Virus record (IMG/VR): IMGVR_UViG_3300027848_000081
Location: 1-27,010 of that record
Origin: a virus
DNA: 27,010 nucleotides
Direction: 5' to 3' (one strand)
Made by a program: the position numbers and the translations under genes. The notes under the pieces were generated by a model, which did no database searches, was not told the origin of the DNA, and saw only the letters and a list, made by a program, of their open reading frames with translations. Positions within the stretch are counted from its first letter, which is position 1. Each line of letters starts with the position of its first letter. Shown piece after piece: positions 7,497 to 14,796 of the stretch.

Positions 7497-9521
7497 TCAA
7501 TTAATCTTTTTAGTCAATTTTGAGAAAACAACTACATCCTTTAACTTCTTTCCAGCATTAGAAACTTCTGTTCTAATTTTCTTAGGATTAGGCATCCCAT
7601 ATCTATTAACAGCAGGTGCAACTGCCTTTTGTTTGATTAATGAGTTTCTAGTAATTGAGAATTTCTTTTTATCTTCGTTTAAAACCAACTGGGCAATTTT
7701 ATTTTCGAGATTAGTTATCTTAGCTTCTCTATTTTCTACCTCAGCATATGCGCTTTTTGCTGCTTTAATAGCCGCATCTACGTCACGTTGTTGTGTAGGT
7801 TTTCTCCACTGTCCTGAGTACATTAAAGTTTCAGTTCCTTCTTGTGAAACTGATGTAATATAAACAGTTTGATTGCTTGATTTAAGAACAGTGGAGCTAT
7901 CTGTTTTAGATACCTTAAATGATATTTCACCGCTTGCTAAATTCTCAGTAACATCACTATTATCATTATGAATCTGTATTTTACCCTCGGTAGTTTCAAA
8001 TGTCATTCTATACGAAGCAGCATTTAAATTAAGATCTAATGGAAATGGCTTCGTATTGATGATGTTGAACATCTTTAATTTAATAACGTTATCAAATGGT
8101 GACATTATAAATCTCAATGCTCCTGGTCCAAATATTACTTCATCTGCTATATCTCTAGTTTTTAACATTCCGTTATTATTAGATATTGATATATTGTTGC
8201 TATTAAAAAATACTGGGATATATTCAGTAGTAGTTAATGGTGTAATTTGAACTGGGAAATCTCCTTCAAATCCTGGAGCAAACGAAGGTTCGATGAATAA
8301 CTTAGTTGCTTCAAAATCCTTTTTAATTATCTTATTGTATACTTTCTGAGATTGTGGTTCGTCAGATAGTGGAATAACATTTAATTTTCTTCCATATTTT
8401 TTAGGAGATAATAATGAATATGATGCTTCTCTAATAATTTGTTCTCCATTTCGTCTATTAGTTAATCTAGATAACAAGTCAATTGACATACTCACCGCAG
8501 ATCCAGCGTATTTTAATACTGGACGATATACTAATGGTTCGTCCCAGTCATCTTCTTGAAATATAATTTGACGTGATGTGTTATGGAATGAACTTCCTAC
8601 TTGCTCAAACACACTAAGTTGATGGATTATTACCCAGTCATCGTTTGGGTTTCTCTTATTTAAAATTGAGATTAGTTCCTCAGGAAATCCTCCATTCCAA
8701 GTTAAATAATATTCTATGAAATCTCCACCTGTTGCCTCGCCGACATATGTTCCTACATTATCAAATTCGTTTGTTTGAGAAACTGATGCTGAATAGTTTT
8801 CAGTAATTTCAAATACGTCATATTTAACGTTAATATTTGTTGCTAACTTAGAACGTTTAGCACATTCAGATAATGAAACTGTAATTGGTGCATTTGTTAT
8901 GAATCCACTATATCCTCCATCAGTTGGAGTAATCATAGCCGAGAATGTTATAGCTTTATTAGGAGCAGTATCAAAATCTTGATTTATATTTTTAATGGAT
9001 GGAACTAATACGTCAATGTATCTATCAAATTGAGAATCCGATAAAAATAAAGGCTTAGAATTAAATGTGATTAGTTCACCAATGGTTTCAGGAGCAAGTA
9101 GTATATTCGTGAATAAATGATTTTCACCATTATTTTGCTTATTCATTATTGCTAGAATTAAAGCCTCAAATCCAGCAAAATCAAATCCTGAAATAAAATG
9201 GAATCTTACTCTGTCATAAACTACGTTATAACCAGTAAGAGATGATTCAGTCATATCACTATCAAATCCCGTATAGTTAGGAGTCTTCTCGCTGTCTAAA
9301 TATACATTCTTGTTATTTCCAATATGAGTAACTGTTAAATCTTTTATATTTCTAGTAGTTGACAAGGATCCATCATCGTTGTATATTTGATATACACCAG
9401 ACTTGTCATTTTTCAATAACTTGATGTTGTCATTTAGGAAGTTAGATGAACCGATCGGTTCAAACATATACTCAACTAAACAATACGATGTTAAACTTAT
9501 AAATCTGCTTTGAGTTGCCAT
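7497..9521 (-). CDS. Large virion structural-type protein, family not recognised
   Basis: This is a 674-residue, mainly beta-rich protein. The first 550 residues contain many short beta strands separated by Asn/Asp/Gly turns, as in baseplate or neck proteins. A short helical coiled-coil part follows (about 575-625), and the C-terminus is very basic (last 50 residues, many Lys). There is no signal peptide or membrane helix. An AGAAGA segment lies just upstream of the ATG at 9521. It is the last gene of a four-gene unit that starts at 12061, with gaps or overlaps of ten bases or less, so it is expected to be a late gene. I cannot assign it to a named T4 protein. Confidence 0.75.
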   Translation of the reverse strand: MATQSRFISLTSYCLVEYMFEPIGSSNFLNDNIKLLKNDKSGVYQIYNDDGSLSTTRNIKDLTVTHIGNNKNVYLDSEKTPNYTGFDSDMTESSLTGYNVVYDRVRFHFISGFDFAGFEALILAIMNKQNNGENHLFTNILLAPETIGELITFNSKPLFLSDSQFDRYIDVLVPSIKNINQDFDTAPNKAITFSAMITPTDGGYSGFITNAPITVSLSECAKRSKLATNINVKYDVFEITENYSASVSQTNEFDNVGTYVGEATGGDFIEYYLTWNGGFPEELISILNKRNPNDDWVIIHQLSVFEQVGSSFHNTSRQIIFQEDDWDEPLVYRPVLKYAGSAVSMSIDLLSRLTNRRNGEQIIREASYSLLSPKKYGRKLNVIPLSDEPQSQKVYNKIIKKDFEATKLFIEPSFAPGFEGDFPVQITPLTTTEYIPVFFNSNNISISNNNGMLKTRDIADEVIFGPGALRFIMSPFDNVIKLKMFNIINTKPFPLDLNLNAASYRMTFETTEGKIQIHNDNSDVTENLASGEISFKVSKTDSSTVLKSSNQTVYITSVSQEGTETLMYSGQWRKPTQQRDVDAAIKAAKSAYAEVENREAKITNLENKIAQLVLNEDKKKFSITRNSLIKQKAVAPAVNRYGMPNPKKIRTEVSNAGKKLKDVVVFSKLTKKIN

Positions 9522-9531
9522 TGTCTTCTAG

Positions 9532-10314
9532 TTATAAACCATACGGTTTAAGTAATTTTTTAATGTGTCTATTTAAATTATAAGTTGCAGTAAGCCCAAC
9601 TGTGAATCCATGACTGATGTTTCCACTTGGATTAAATACTACTCCATATCCTATAGACGGTCCGAATACTACTGGACTCTCTTTTGATGTAACCATTTTC
9701 TTATCTAGAATTGCTCCTTGAATATCAGTTACTACAAATCCTGGGTAATCTGATTTTATGAATATCTCATAGTGATCCTTTCCTTCCTTAATTCCTGTGA
9801 TGAATGACATTCCAATCTCATTTGAATTTATGAATGTAGTTGGGTTACGAATTCCAAGTGAATCGTATATGAATCTAGTTTCACCTGCTAGTTTTTGATA
9901 ATTACCAATACTATACGTCGTATCCCTACTCCAATTTAATCCTGTATATCCATTTGGATATTGTGTAATATATGTATGAACTTCAAACGGTACCTCTTTG
10001 ATAGTAACAGTGTTCTTGATTACTATTTTGGGATTGCCTACTAGATTCTTAACCTCATCATATAATTCTTTATTAAGATCCTTTAATTCTTTCTCAGACG
10101 CAATTAGAATGCCTTTCTCATATGTTAGATCTCCTGCCTTATCTCTATATGTAGTTATACTATCATTGAGTACTAACTGATTCATATGAGCAATTTTAAG
10201 ATCGTTGTCTAGATTAGAAGATCTATTGCACTGTTTTAAATATAACAATGCTAGAACTACGATAACTATCATTAGTATCGTATTAAGATTGATTTGTTTT
10301 AGTTTTTCTAACAT
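9532..10314 (-). CDS. Inner-membrane-anchored coiled-coil protein with C-terminal beta hairpin (spanin-like)
   Basis: This is a 260-residue protein. One transmembrane helix at 11-27 (ILMIVIVVLALLYL) is followed by KQC (Cys29) and a coiled coil of about 65 residues. A soluble middle part follows, then a C-terminal block, FGPSIGYGVVF ... HGFTVGLTATYNL, with the alternating pattern of outer-membrane-type beta strands. Phages of Bacteroidota often carry proteins of this plan in their lysis or late regions. The topology (N-in, long periplasmic part) fits an inner-membrane spanin or a protein linking the two membranes, but there is no clear homology to Rz. No separate Rz1-like lipoprotein frame was noticed inside it. 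It begins two bases after the stop of the upstream gene, so it belongs to the same transcript. Confidence 0.7.
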   Translation of the reverse strand: MLEKLKQINLNTILMIVIVVLALLYLKQCNRSSNLDNDLKIAHMNQLVLNDSITTYRDKAGDLTYEKGILIASEKELKDLNKELYDEVKNLVGNPKIVIKNTVTIKEVPFEVHTYITQYPNGYTGLNWSRDTTYSIGNYQKLAGETRFIYDSLGIRNPTTFINSNEIGMSFITGIKEGKDHYEIFIKSDYPGFVVTDIQGAILDKKMVTSKESPVVFGPSIGYGVVFNPSGNISHGFTVGLTATYNLNRHIKKLLKPYGL

Positions 10315-10316
10315 AA

Positions 10317-10556
10317 TTATGAATTTACTATTTCATTAAGAACCTCCTGTGTGATCTTAGATCCAGTGTCTTCTTCTAATTTATTTATTAGAGATATCTC
10401 AGACTCTCGTAAATTATATAGTTCCGATGAAATTATATTCTTAGCGTCAACTAACTTTAACATTTCATTCTCTAATTTACTAATTTCAATATGTATCTCA
10501 GCATATCTATTAACGATTGCTTTAAGTTCGATTTTATCTTCTTGTTTAATATTCAT
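10317..10556 (-). CDS. Small coiled-coil protein
   Basis: This is a 79-residue protein, almost wholly helical and charged. Residues 5-65 have hydrophobic residues in a heptad-like pattern (VNRYAEIHIEISKLENEMLK and following). It starts with ATG overlapping the stop of the upstream gene by one base (TAATG), so translation is coupled, and it ends two bases before the membrane-anchored gene. It has no cysteine, signal or membrane helix. The function is unknown; an oligomerising accessory or assembly factor is a reasonable guess from size and position. Confidence 0.7.
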   Translation of the reverse strand: MNIKQEDKIELKAIVNRYAEIHIEISKLENEMLKLVDAKNIISSELYNLRESEISLINKLEEDTGSKITQEVLNEIVNS

Positions 10557-12061
10557 TAATCTACGATTTTAACTTCTAACGGACTAGATAATAGATTTTC
10601 TATTTTTCTAAGTCTTGCTTCTACTCCTGACATATCAGTCATTGAATATCCTGCACTATTATTCTCTGATTTATTACCCTCGTTGTTTGTAACATTTGAA
10701 GAATTATCAGTTGTTGTTTTATTATCCGATCCAGCAGTTTCAGATTTAACTTCAGTTAGAGTAACGTCACTACCCTCTGGAGAAGCAGGCTTAGCTACTT
10801 CAGCAGGAGGTGGAGTATTAATTGGTGCAATCCTTTTATCTATTCCTATCTTTTCTTTCAATACCTCAGTCTCGCTCATTACTTCGTCGATTACTGAATT
10901 TTCATTATCTCCTATCGCCTGAGAGCTATCTTCATTTAATTCATTAATTATACTGTTTGATTCCTCTACATCACTCTCCGATTCAGGATTATTGCTCTTA
11001 GTTAAGAATGCTAGTTCATTTGCTGTGTATGCATCCATATCATCACTAAATTCTCCACTATTTGATGACGACGACGAAACTGAACTTGTATTATTAATAA
11101 AATCAGACGTGGAATCTGAACTTGTATTATTAATAACATCAGGCGTGGAATCTGAACTTGTATTATTAATAACATCAGACGTGGAATCTGAACTTGTATT
11201 ATTAATAACATCAGACGTGGAATCTTCTTTCTTATCTAAATATGATCTATCATTACTAGAAGCATCATTTATTGAATTATCAATATTTGATATATTACTA
11301 GCTTCAGTTACTAATTCATATCCTGATTTACTCATCAACTCAGCACGTGATTCCTCACTTAATTTAGCAGGCTCCATTATGTTTCCTAGCGAAGTATTTT
11401 GAAGTTGATCAATTAGTGTCAATTCTCCTTCTAATCCAGGAGTATTCTCGGTAACTTCTCCCTCTAATATTTCATCCCTTTCAGTAGTTTCTCCATTAAG
11501 TGGATTTTCACCATCTATTGCCTCATCTACTATATCCTCGTCATTCAACGTATTAACAGCTTCATCAGATTCACTACTATTTAGTTCTTTGAATGCCAAT
11601 TGAACAATGTTATTATCAGCATCAAGTCCATCAATTTCTGCATTGATTAATATGTCACTATATGCTTCTGTAAAATCGTCAGATTCTGAATTTAGTAAAT
11701 CTGTGATACTTAAACCGGATCCTGCTATTCCAGAAATAACCGCGCTATATCTAGCATTAAGCTCTTCACTTGGATCAATTGATTTTAGTTTCTCATTTTG
11801 TTCAAGTTTACGTAAAGTACTTGCACCCTTTTTTAATCTATTATATAGATCTGGATTCCGGTTCATTGCTAATACTTCAACGTCATTCTGTTGACTATTA
11901 GTTTTACCATTATCATTGAATAACAATTTAAATGGTGATCCATTATCTAGTGCATTTAACTCATCAATAGGATACGGATGTTCTTCCGCATACTTGATAT
12001 TCTCTTGTATTCGATTATCACGTTTCTTATTGTAGTTTTCTATGTAATTTGCAACACTCAA
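10556..12061 (-). CDS. Acidic, mostly disordered protein with a four-copy 12-residue repeat
   Basis: The frame gives 501 residues from a TTG start at 12061. No ATG occurs in frame until well into the protein, and a late promoter ends 18 nt upstream, which supports TTG. The sequence is dominated by Ser, Asn, Asp, Glu and Thr with few aromatic residues, so most of it is likely disordered. Around residues 280-328 there are four copies of a 12-residue unit of the form DSTSDVINNTSS. Only the N-terminal about 120 residues and the last 30 (a short coiled coil, GVEARLRKIENLL) look ordered. The function is unknown. It is the first gene of a four-gene late unit. Length may vary between relatives by repeat gain or loss. 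Confidence 0.75.
   Translation of the reverse strand: MSVANYIENYNKKRDNRIQENIKYAEEHPYPIDELNALDNGSPFKLLFNDNGKTNSQQNDVEVLAMNRNPDLYNRLKKGASTLRKLEQNEKLKSIDPSEELNARYSAVISGIAGSGLSITDLLNSESDDFTEAYSDILINAEIDGLDADNNIVQLAFKELNSSESDEAVNTLNDEDIVDEAIDGENPLNGETTERDEILEGEVTENTPGLEGELTLIDQLQNTSLGNIMEPAKLSEESRAELMSKSGYELVTEASNISNIDNSINDASSNDRSYLDKKEDSTSDVINNTSSDSTSDVINNTSSDSTPDVINNTSSDSTSDFINNTSSVSSSSSNSGEFSDDMDAYTANELAFLTKSNNPESESDVEESNSIINELNEDSSQAIGDNENSVIDEVMSETEVLKEKIGIDKRIAPINTPPPAEVAKPASPEGSDVTLTEVKSETAGSDNKTTTDNSSNVTNNEGNKSENNSAGYSMTDMSGVEARLRKIENLLSSPLEVKIVD
11079..11222 (-). repeat. Four in-frame 36-bp tandem repeats
   Basis: Four head-to-tail 36-base units (11079-11114, 11115-11150, 11151-11186, 11187-11222) differ by only a few bases each. 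Each encodes 12 residues, so changes in copy number keep the frame. There are no spacers, so this is not CRISPR. The repeats sit in the disordered part of the acidic protein. Confidence 0.95.
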
Positions 12062-12071
12062 GATTTACTAG

Positions 12072-12087
12072 TTTTTATTATTTATTA
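12072..12087 (-). promoter_or_regulatory. T4-type late promoter for the acidic-repeat operon
   Basis: Minus strand TAATAAATAATAAAAA. The core ends at 12079, 18 nt before the TTG start, and overlaps the stop codon of the upstream small frame. This position is the main support for the TTG start. Confidence 0.7.
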
Positions 12088-12390
12088 GGATTTTAAATGA
12101 GAAGGTAAGTTTACGAGCAACGGAGCACCACTCGCTTCCTTATGTCTTGAAATCTCTGAAATTCTTTCGTTTTCTTCTTCAATATCCTTATTAATGATAT
12201 TTAATAGTAGCGAATATTCCATGTATTCTAAATTATATAATGTGTCGAAACTTTGGTTAAGCTTCACCGCTAATCGAGCATTAAGCTCAAATAAGTTCAT
12301 CAAGTCCAGCTGAAACAATGAAAATATCTTTGACAGTGAAGCTTCCTCCCAAAAAAATCGAGCTCTCCAATCGGGATTTACATTTCTCAC
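12085..12390 (-). CDS. Small protein overlapping the gp26-like gene (possible gp51-position or assembly-chaperone-like product)
   Basis: The open frame runs from a GTG at 12390 to 12085 (101 residues) and overlaps the 3' end of the gp26-like gene by 104 bases in the +1 frame. Three ways to make it are possible: start at GTG 12390; start at ATG 12300 (71 residues, 14-base overlap); or a +1 (or -2) ribosomal slip on a T7 run at 12357-12351, giving a C-terminal extension of the gp26-like protein. Neither start has a strong ribosome binding site. The protein is helical; FFWEEASLSKIFSLFQLDL and the following Glu-rich helix recall the T-type part of tail assembly chaperones. In T4, gene 51 directly follows gene 26, so the position matches, but I see no clear sequence match to gp51. 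Confidence 0.6.
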   Translation of the reverse strand: MRNVNPDWRARFFWEEASLSKIFSLFQLDLMNLFELNARLAVKLNQSFDTLYNLEYMEYSLLLNIINKDIEEENERISEISRHKEASGAPLLVNLPSHLKS

Positions 12391-13297
12391 AGACTCCAGT
12401 CGCTTTATTAACAGCGGACTTTCGTAACATTTCTGTGAACTTATGAATGATCGTGAATTTAAGATCTGACCATCCGAATGTATCTTGTTTTAAATTAGAC
12501 ATTGATATTCTATTCAATTGTTTAAAATCTGAAACTAAGTAGGGTCCGACATTGTAAAATGCCTTATCTATTTCTATTCCGGCTTTTTCCTCTTCCTTTC
12601 TCTTCTCTCTGAATTTATCAATAACTCCAGATGTAGGTAAATAGAATTTAATAGTTTCTTCTAGCTTAGGGGAATGTAGCACGAAGCATTTTTCCTCTTC
12701 GTTGTAATATTTATATAGTTCATCAGGTACTTCAAATCCCAATAGATTTTTACTAGTAACCTGAATCTTATTAACGTGTTTACAGCTTCCACTTGCACAT
12801 CTTAATTTTGCCATCAACTTATTCTCTTGATTAGGGAATGTTAATTCGTAAATTCTAAATAGAATGTAATATTTATCTGCATCTGAATAATCACTAAAAT
12901 TCATAAGTCTAGGATTTCCTCTGACTTTAAATTTTGTACATTTATTAAGAACAAAGTTTATTTTTTCTCTTACATCTAATGGATCATGTTCATCCATAGT
13001 AGACCAGTGTCTAATTTCTTTACCTTTTGCTGATTTGATTAATAACTCAGCATCTTGAGGGTAAAACATTCCACGAGATGGAAGTAAGTCTAGATTTAAC
13101 AGTTTCCACGGTGAATCCTCAGCCGCTGACATTCCAGTGTCATGATGTTCGTAACTCTTAGCTTTACCAAGAGAAGTAACGAGTTCTGATTTTTCTACAA
13201 TTTCTTCTGCTAAGTGTGTATCAATAGGTTTATTAACTCCACCTTCTGCATCCATTGCATCTAGTGCATTAAGATCGTCATTTTGGTTCTCATCCAT
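12287..13297 (-). CDS. Baseplate hub protein, T4 gp26-like
   Basis: This is a 336-residue protein. An acidic, flexible N-terminus (1-65) is followed by LLPSRGMFYP at 71-80, a hallmark of the T4 gp26 / phage baseplate family (LPS-K/R-G-x-x-Y). A helical and beta core follows. Four cysteines in two pairs, Cys167/Cys172 (RCASGSC) and Cys303/Cys306 (CEKC), look like a zinc-binding site formed by distant parts of the chain. In T4, gp26 takes part in assembly of the central hub of the baseplate. The start is ATG 13297. The 3' end overlaps another reading frame (see the gene at 12085-12390). The late promoter lies unusually far upstream, with a hairpin terminator in the leader. Confidence 0.65.
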   Translation of the reverse strand: MDENQNDDLNALDAMDAEGGVNKPIDTHLAEEIVEKSELVTSLGKAKSYEHHDTGMSAAEDSPWKLLNLDLLPSRGMFYPQDAELLIKSAKGKEIRHWSTMDEHDPLDVREKINFVLNKCTKFKVRGNPRLMNFSDYSDADKYYILFRIYELTFPNQENKLMAKLRCASGSCKHVNKIQVTSKNLLGFEVPDELYKYYNEEEKCFVLHSPKLEETIKFYLPTSGVIDKFREKRKEEEKAGIEIDKAFYNVGPYLVSDFKQLNRISMSNLKQDTFGWSDLKFTIIHKFTEMLRKSAVNKATGVCEKCKSRLESSIFLGGSFTVKDIFIVSAGLDELI

Positions 13298-13323
13298 AAA
13301 TAATAGGTTTTTTAATCTTATAT

Positions 13324-13360
13324 AAAAAAAGAAGCCGCTAGTTTTAGAAACTTCGGCTTT
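13324..13360 (-). terminator. Intrinsic terminator lying in the leader of the gp26-like gene
   Basis: On the minus strand AAGCCG pairs with CGGCTT (13359-13354 with 13337-13332), and an inner AGTTT / AAACT stem sits on a CTA loop. The hairpin is followed by C and seven T (13330-13324). It closes the unit ending at 13381, but it also lies downstream of the late promoter at 13361-13378. Confidence 0.85.
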
Positions 13361-13378
13361 CTATAATATTATTTATTT
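13361..13378 (-). promoter_or_regulatory. T4-type late promoter upstream of the gp26-like gene
   Basis: Minus strand AAATAAATAATATTATAG. The core ends at 13370, 73 nt before the ATG at 13297, much farther than the 15-24 nt of the other late elements. The terminator hairpin falls between promoter and gene. Confidence 0.6.
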
Positions 13379-13380
13379 GA

Positions 13381-13845
13381 TTATGAGTTAATGAACTCTG
13401 AGAAACTAAATGCTCGATATTTAGACTCATATAGACGTTCGATCGAATCTATGTAAATTTCTTGAGTATCTAATGTTTCCGGATCTTTGATATATGCTTT
13501 GATCGTATGATCACGTCTATTAATATCAATTTTTTCTAATTTACCTATTACTACTCTTCCGTGCTTAGAATCAAGTTGTGAATTAACTAGTAATCCCCTA
13601 ACTCTCATTCCTGGTCTAAAGTAATGCTTGATAATATTTACGTTAGTATCGAATTCAGTCATACCAACATCACTATTTAAAGATAGATCGCTGAGTGGAA
13701 GTTGTTTAATTGATATTCCAGGTGTAAATTGACTACGTCCAGTTACAAAGTTAAAATCGCCAGATTGACCTGTGAAGGGTAATCCCGCCATTTGATCTCT
13801 TTGTTGAAATCCATTATATCCTCTAGCTTCGTCTAATTTACTCAT
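13381..13845 (-). CDS. Small virion-type protein with a beta-rich C-terminal domain
   Basis: This is a 154-residue protein. The first 70 residues are Gly/Gln/Ser/Asp-rich and probably extended. Residues 74-145 look like a small beta barrel of SH3/KOW type (RPGMRVRGLLV ... GRVVIGKLEKIDI ... HTIKAYIKD ... EIYIDSIERLY). There is no membrane segment. The start overlaps the stop of the upstream gene by one base (TAATG). It is the last gene of the unit that starts at 15986. Extended N-terminal arm plus small barrel is a plan found in capsid decoration, neck and baseplate proteins, but I recognise no family. Confidence 0.75.
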   Translation of the reverse strand: MSKLDEARGYNGFQQRDQMAGLPFTGQSGDFNFVTGRSQFTPGISIKQLPLSDLSLNSDVGMTEFDTNVNIIKHYFRPGMRVRGLLVNSQLDSKHGRVVIGKLEKIDINRRDHTIKAYIKDPETLDTQEIYIDSIERLYESKYRAFSFSEFINS

Positions 13846-14246
13846 TACAGTAAAGGTTGTGTATTCTTTCTATGTCCCATGATAGTGAATGTTCCACCAT
13901 CGACTGGAGTTCCAGAATCGTCTGTAAATTCAAATTTATATAAAACTACATTTAGTGTTTTACCTTCTAAATATGTTTTTGGGTATATTACAGCGGATGC
14001 ATCATTGTTATGAATTCCCCAGATCTTAATATGAGTTGCTGTTATTAAATTAACGCTTACGAATTCAACCTTTACGATTGCACCTAATGCGTTACCAATT
14101 TTATCAGCAACTGTTGGACCACCAACTTGTAAATATTTCATTGTAGTTTTAGTAATATCAACCTGTCTAGTGTCAGTGCTAATATAAATTGGCTTATATG
14201 ACACATTGTTACTAAGAGCAATTATTTCTGTTGCGAAATCGTTCAT
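13845..14246 (-). CDS. Small beta-rich virion-type protein
   Basis: This is a 133-residue protein. Alternating hydrophobic segments (VKVEFVSVNLITATHIKIWG, LNVVLYKFEF, TFTIMGH) indicate a mostly beta fold. It has no cysteine or membrane helix. It starts ten bases after the stop of the 179-residue gene and overlaps the next gene by one base. The 179-residue neighbour has a similar layout, with a beta core and a hydrophobic C-terminal strand, so they may form a complex. Function unknown; a late virion component is inferred from the operon. Confidence 0.7.
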   Translation of the reverse strand: MNDFATEIIALSNNVSYKPIYISTDTRQVDITKTTMKYLQVGGPTVADKIGNALGAIVKVEFVSVNLITATHIKIWGIHNNDASAVIYPKTYLEGKTLNVVLYKFEFTDDSGTPVDGGTFTIMGHRKNTQPLL

Positions 14247-14256
14247 TTGTATATTA

Positions 14257-14796
14257 TTATTTTACTTTTCCGTAGACTATTAATGCCATTATCGAAACTG
14301 CGTACATTGAATTAGGATTAACTATCTTTATTCTATTTATCAGATGACGTGGGTCATTTGACTTAGGATTCGTAAACATCACAAATAAATTATATAATGG
14401 ATGCTTCTTATAATCTAGTGTTTCTGCGTCTTCTATCCATATTTCAACGTTCTTGTCTACTATATCTATTTCTTCTCCGTTTGAATCATTAGTAGGATAT
14501 TTGATTTTCACCATAATCCCTCTTACGTAAATTGAATCAGACATTAAGTCTAATACAGGAGATCCTGCTGTTAATATTTGATTATCAAATAATGTTAATT
14601 CTCCTCCGTCCATGCTTCCTTCTAACGCAATGCATGATTTACCATCTACTGGGAAAGCAAAGTCATCAAGGCAGAATGAAGTTTCGGCTTTTGCACCATC
14701 TACTATCTTAAAACATTTGTCGTCAAATAATTGTAAAATAGGTTGATTGTCGGCAGCATCATTGCTACATACAGTATTGAGTTTAGGTATCGCCAT
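14257..14796 (-). CDS. Small virion-type protein, family not recognised
   Basis: This is a 179-residue protein of mixed beta and turn structure. Four cysteines lie in the first 55 residues (Cys10, Cys28, Cys42, Cys55), and the C-terminus is hydrophobic (YAVSIMALIVYGKV), likely a beta strand rather than a membrane helix. The start codon lies inside the 3' end of the upstream membrane-protein gene (14-base overlap), so it depends on translation through that gene. It is probably a late virion or assembly protein. No named family is recognised. Confidence 0.7.
   Translation of the reverse strand: MAIPKLNTVCSNDAADNQPILQLFDDKCFKIVDGAKAETSFCLDDFAFPVDGKSCIALEGSMDGGELTLFDNQILTAGSPVLDLMSDSIYVRGIMVKIKYPTNDSNGEEIDIVDKNVEIWIEDAETLDYKKHPLYNLFVMFTNPKSNDPRHLINRIKIVNPNSMYAVSIMALIVYGKVK

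Noticed and set aside
10380-10393. AATAAATAAATTAG on the minus strand inside the coiled-coil gene
   Set aside because: It fits the late core but is inside coding sequence and about 65 nt from the next start, not at the usual spacing. It could be a weak internal promoter but I do not call it.
11079-11222. CRISPR-like array
   Set aside because: The 36-base units are directly adjacent with no spacers, and they keep a coding frame.
10992-11402. Plus-strand open frame over the tandem repeats
   Set aside because: It results from the low-complexity repeat being open in several frames; the minus frame is continuous with an operon and promoter.
14340-14352. TGATAAATAGAAT on the minus strand inside the 179-residue gene
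   Set aside because: The core matches but it is in coding sequence about 90 nt from the next start, outside the usual spacing.
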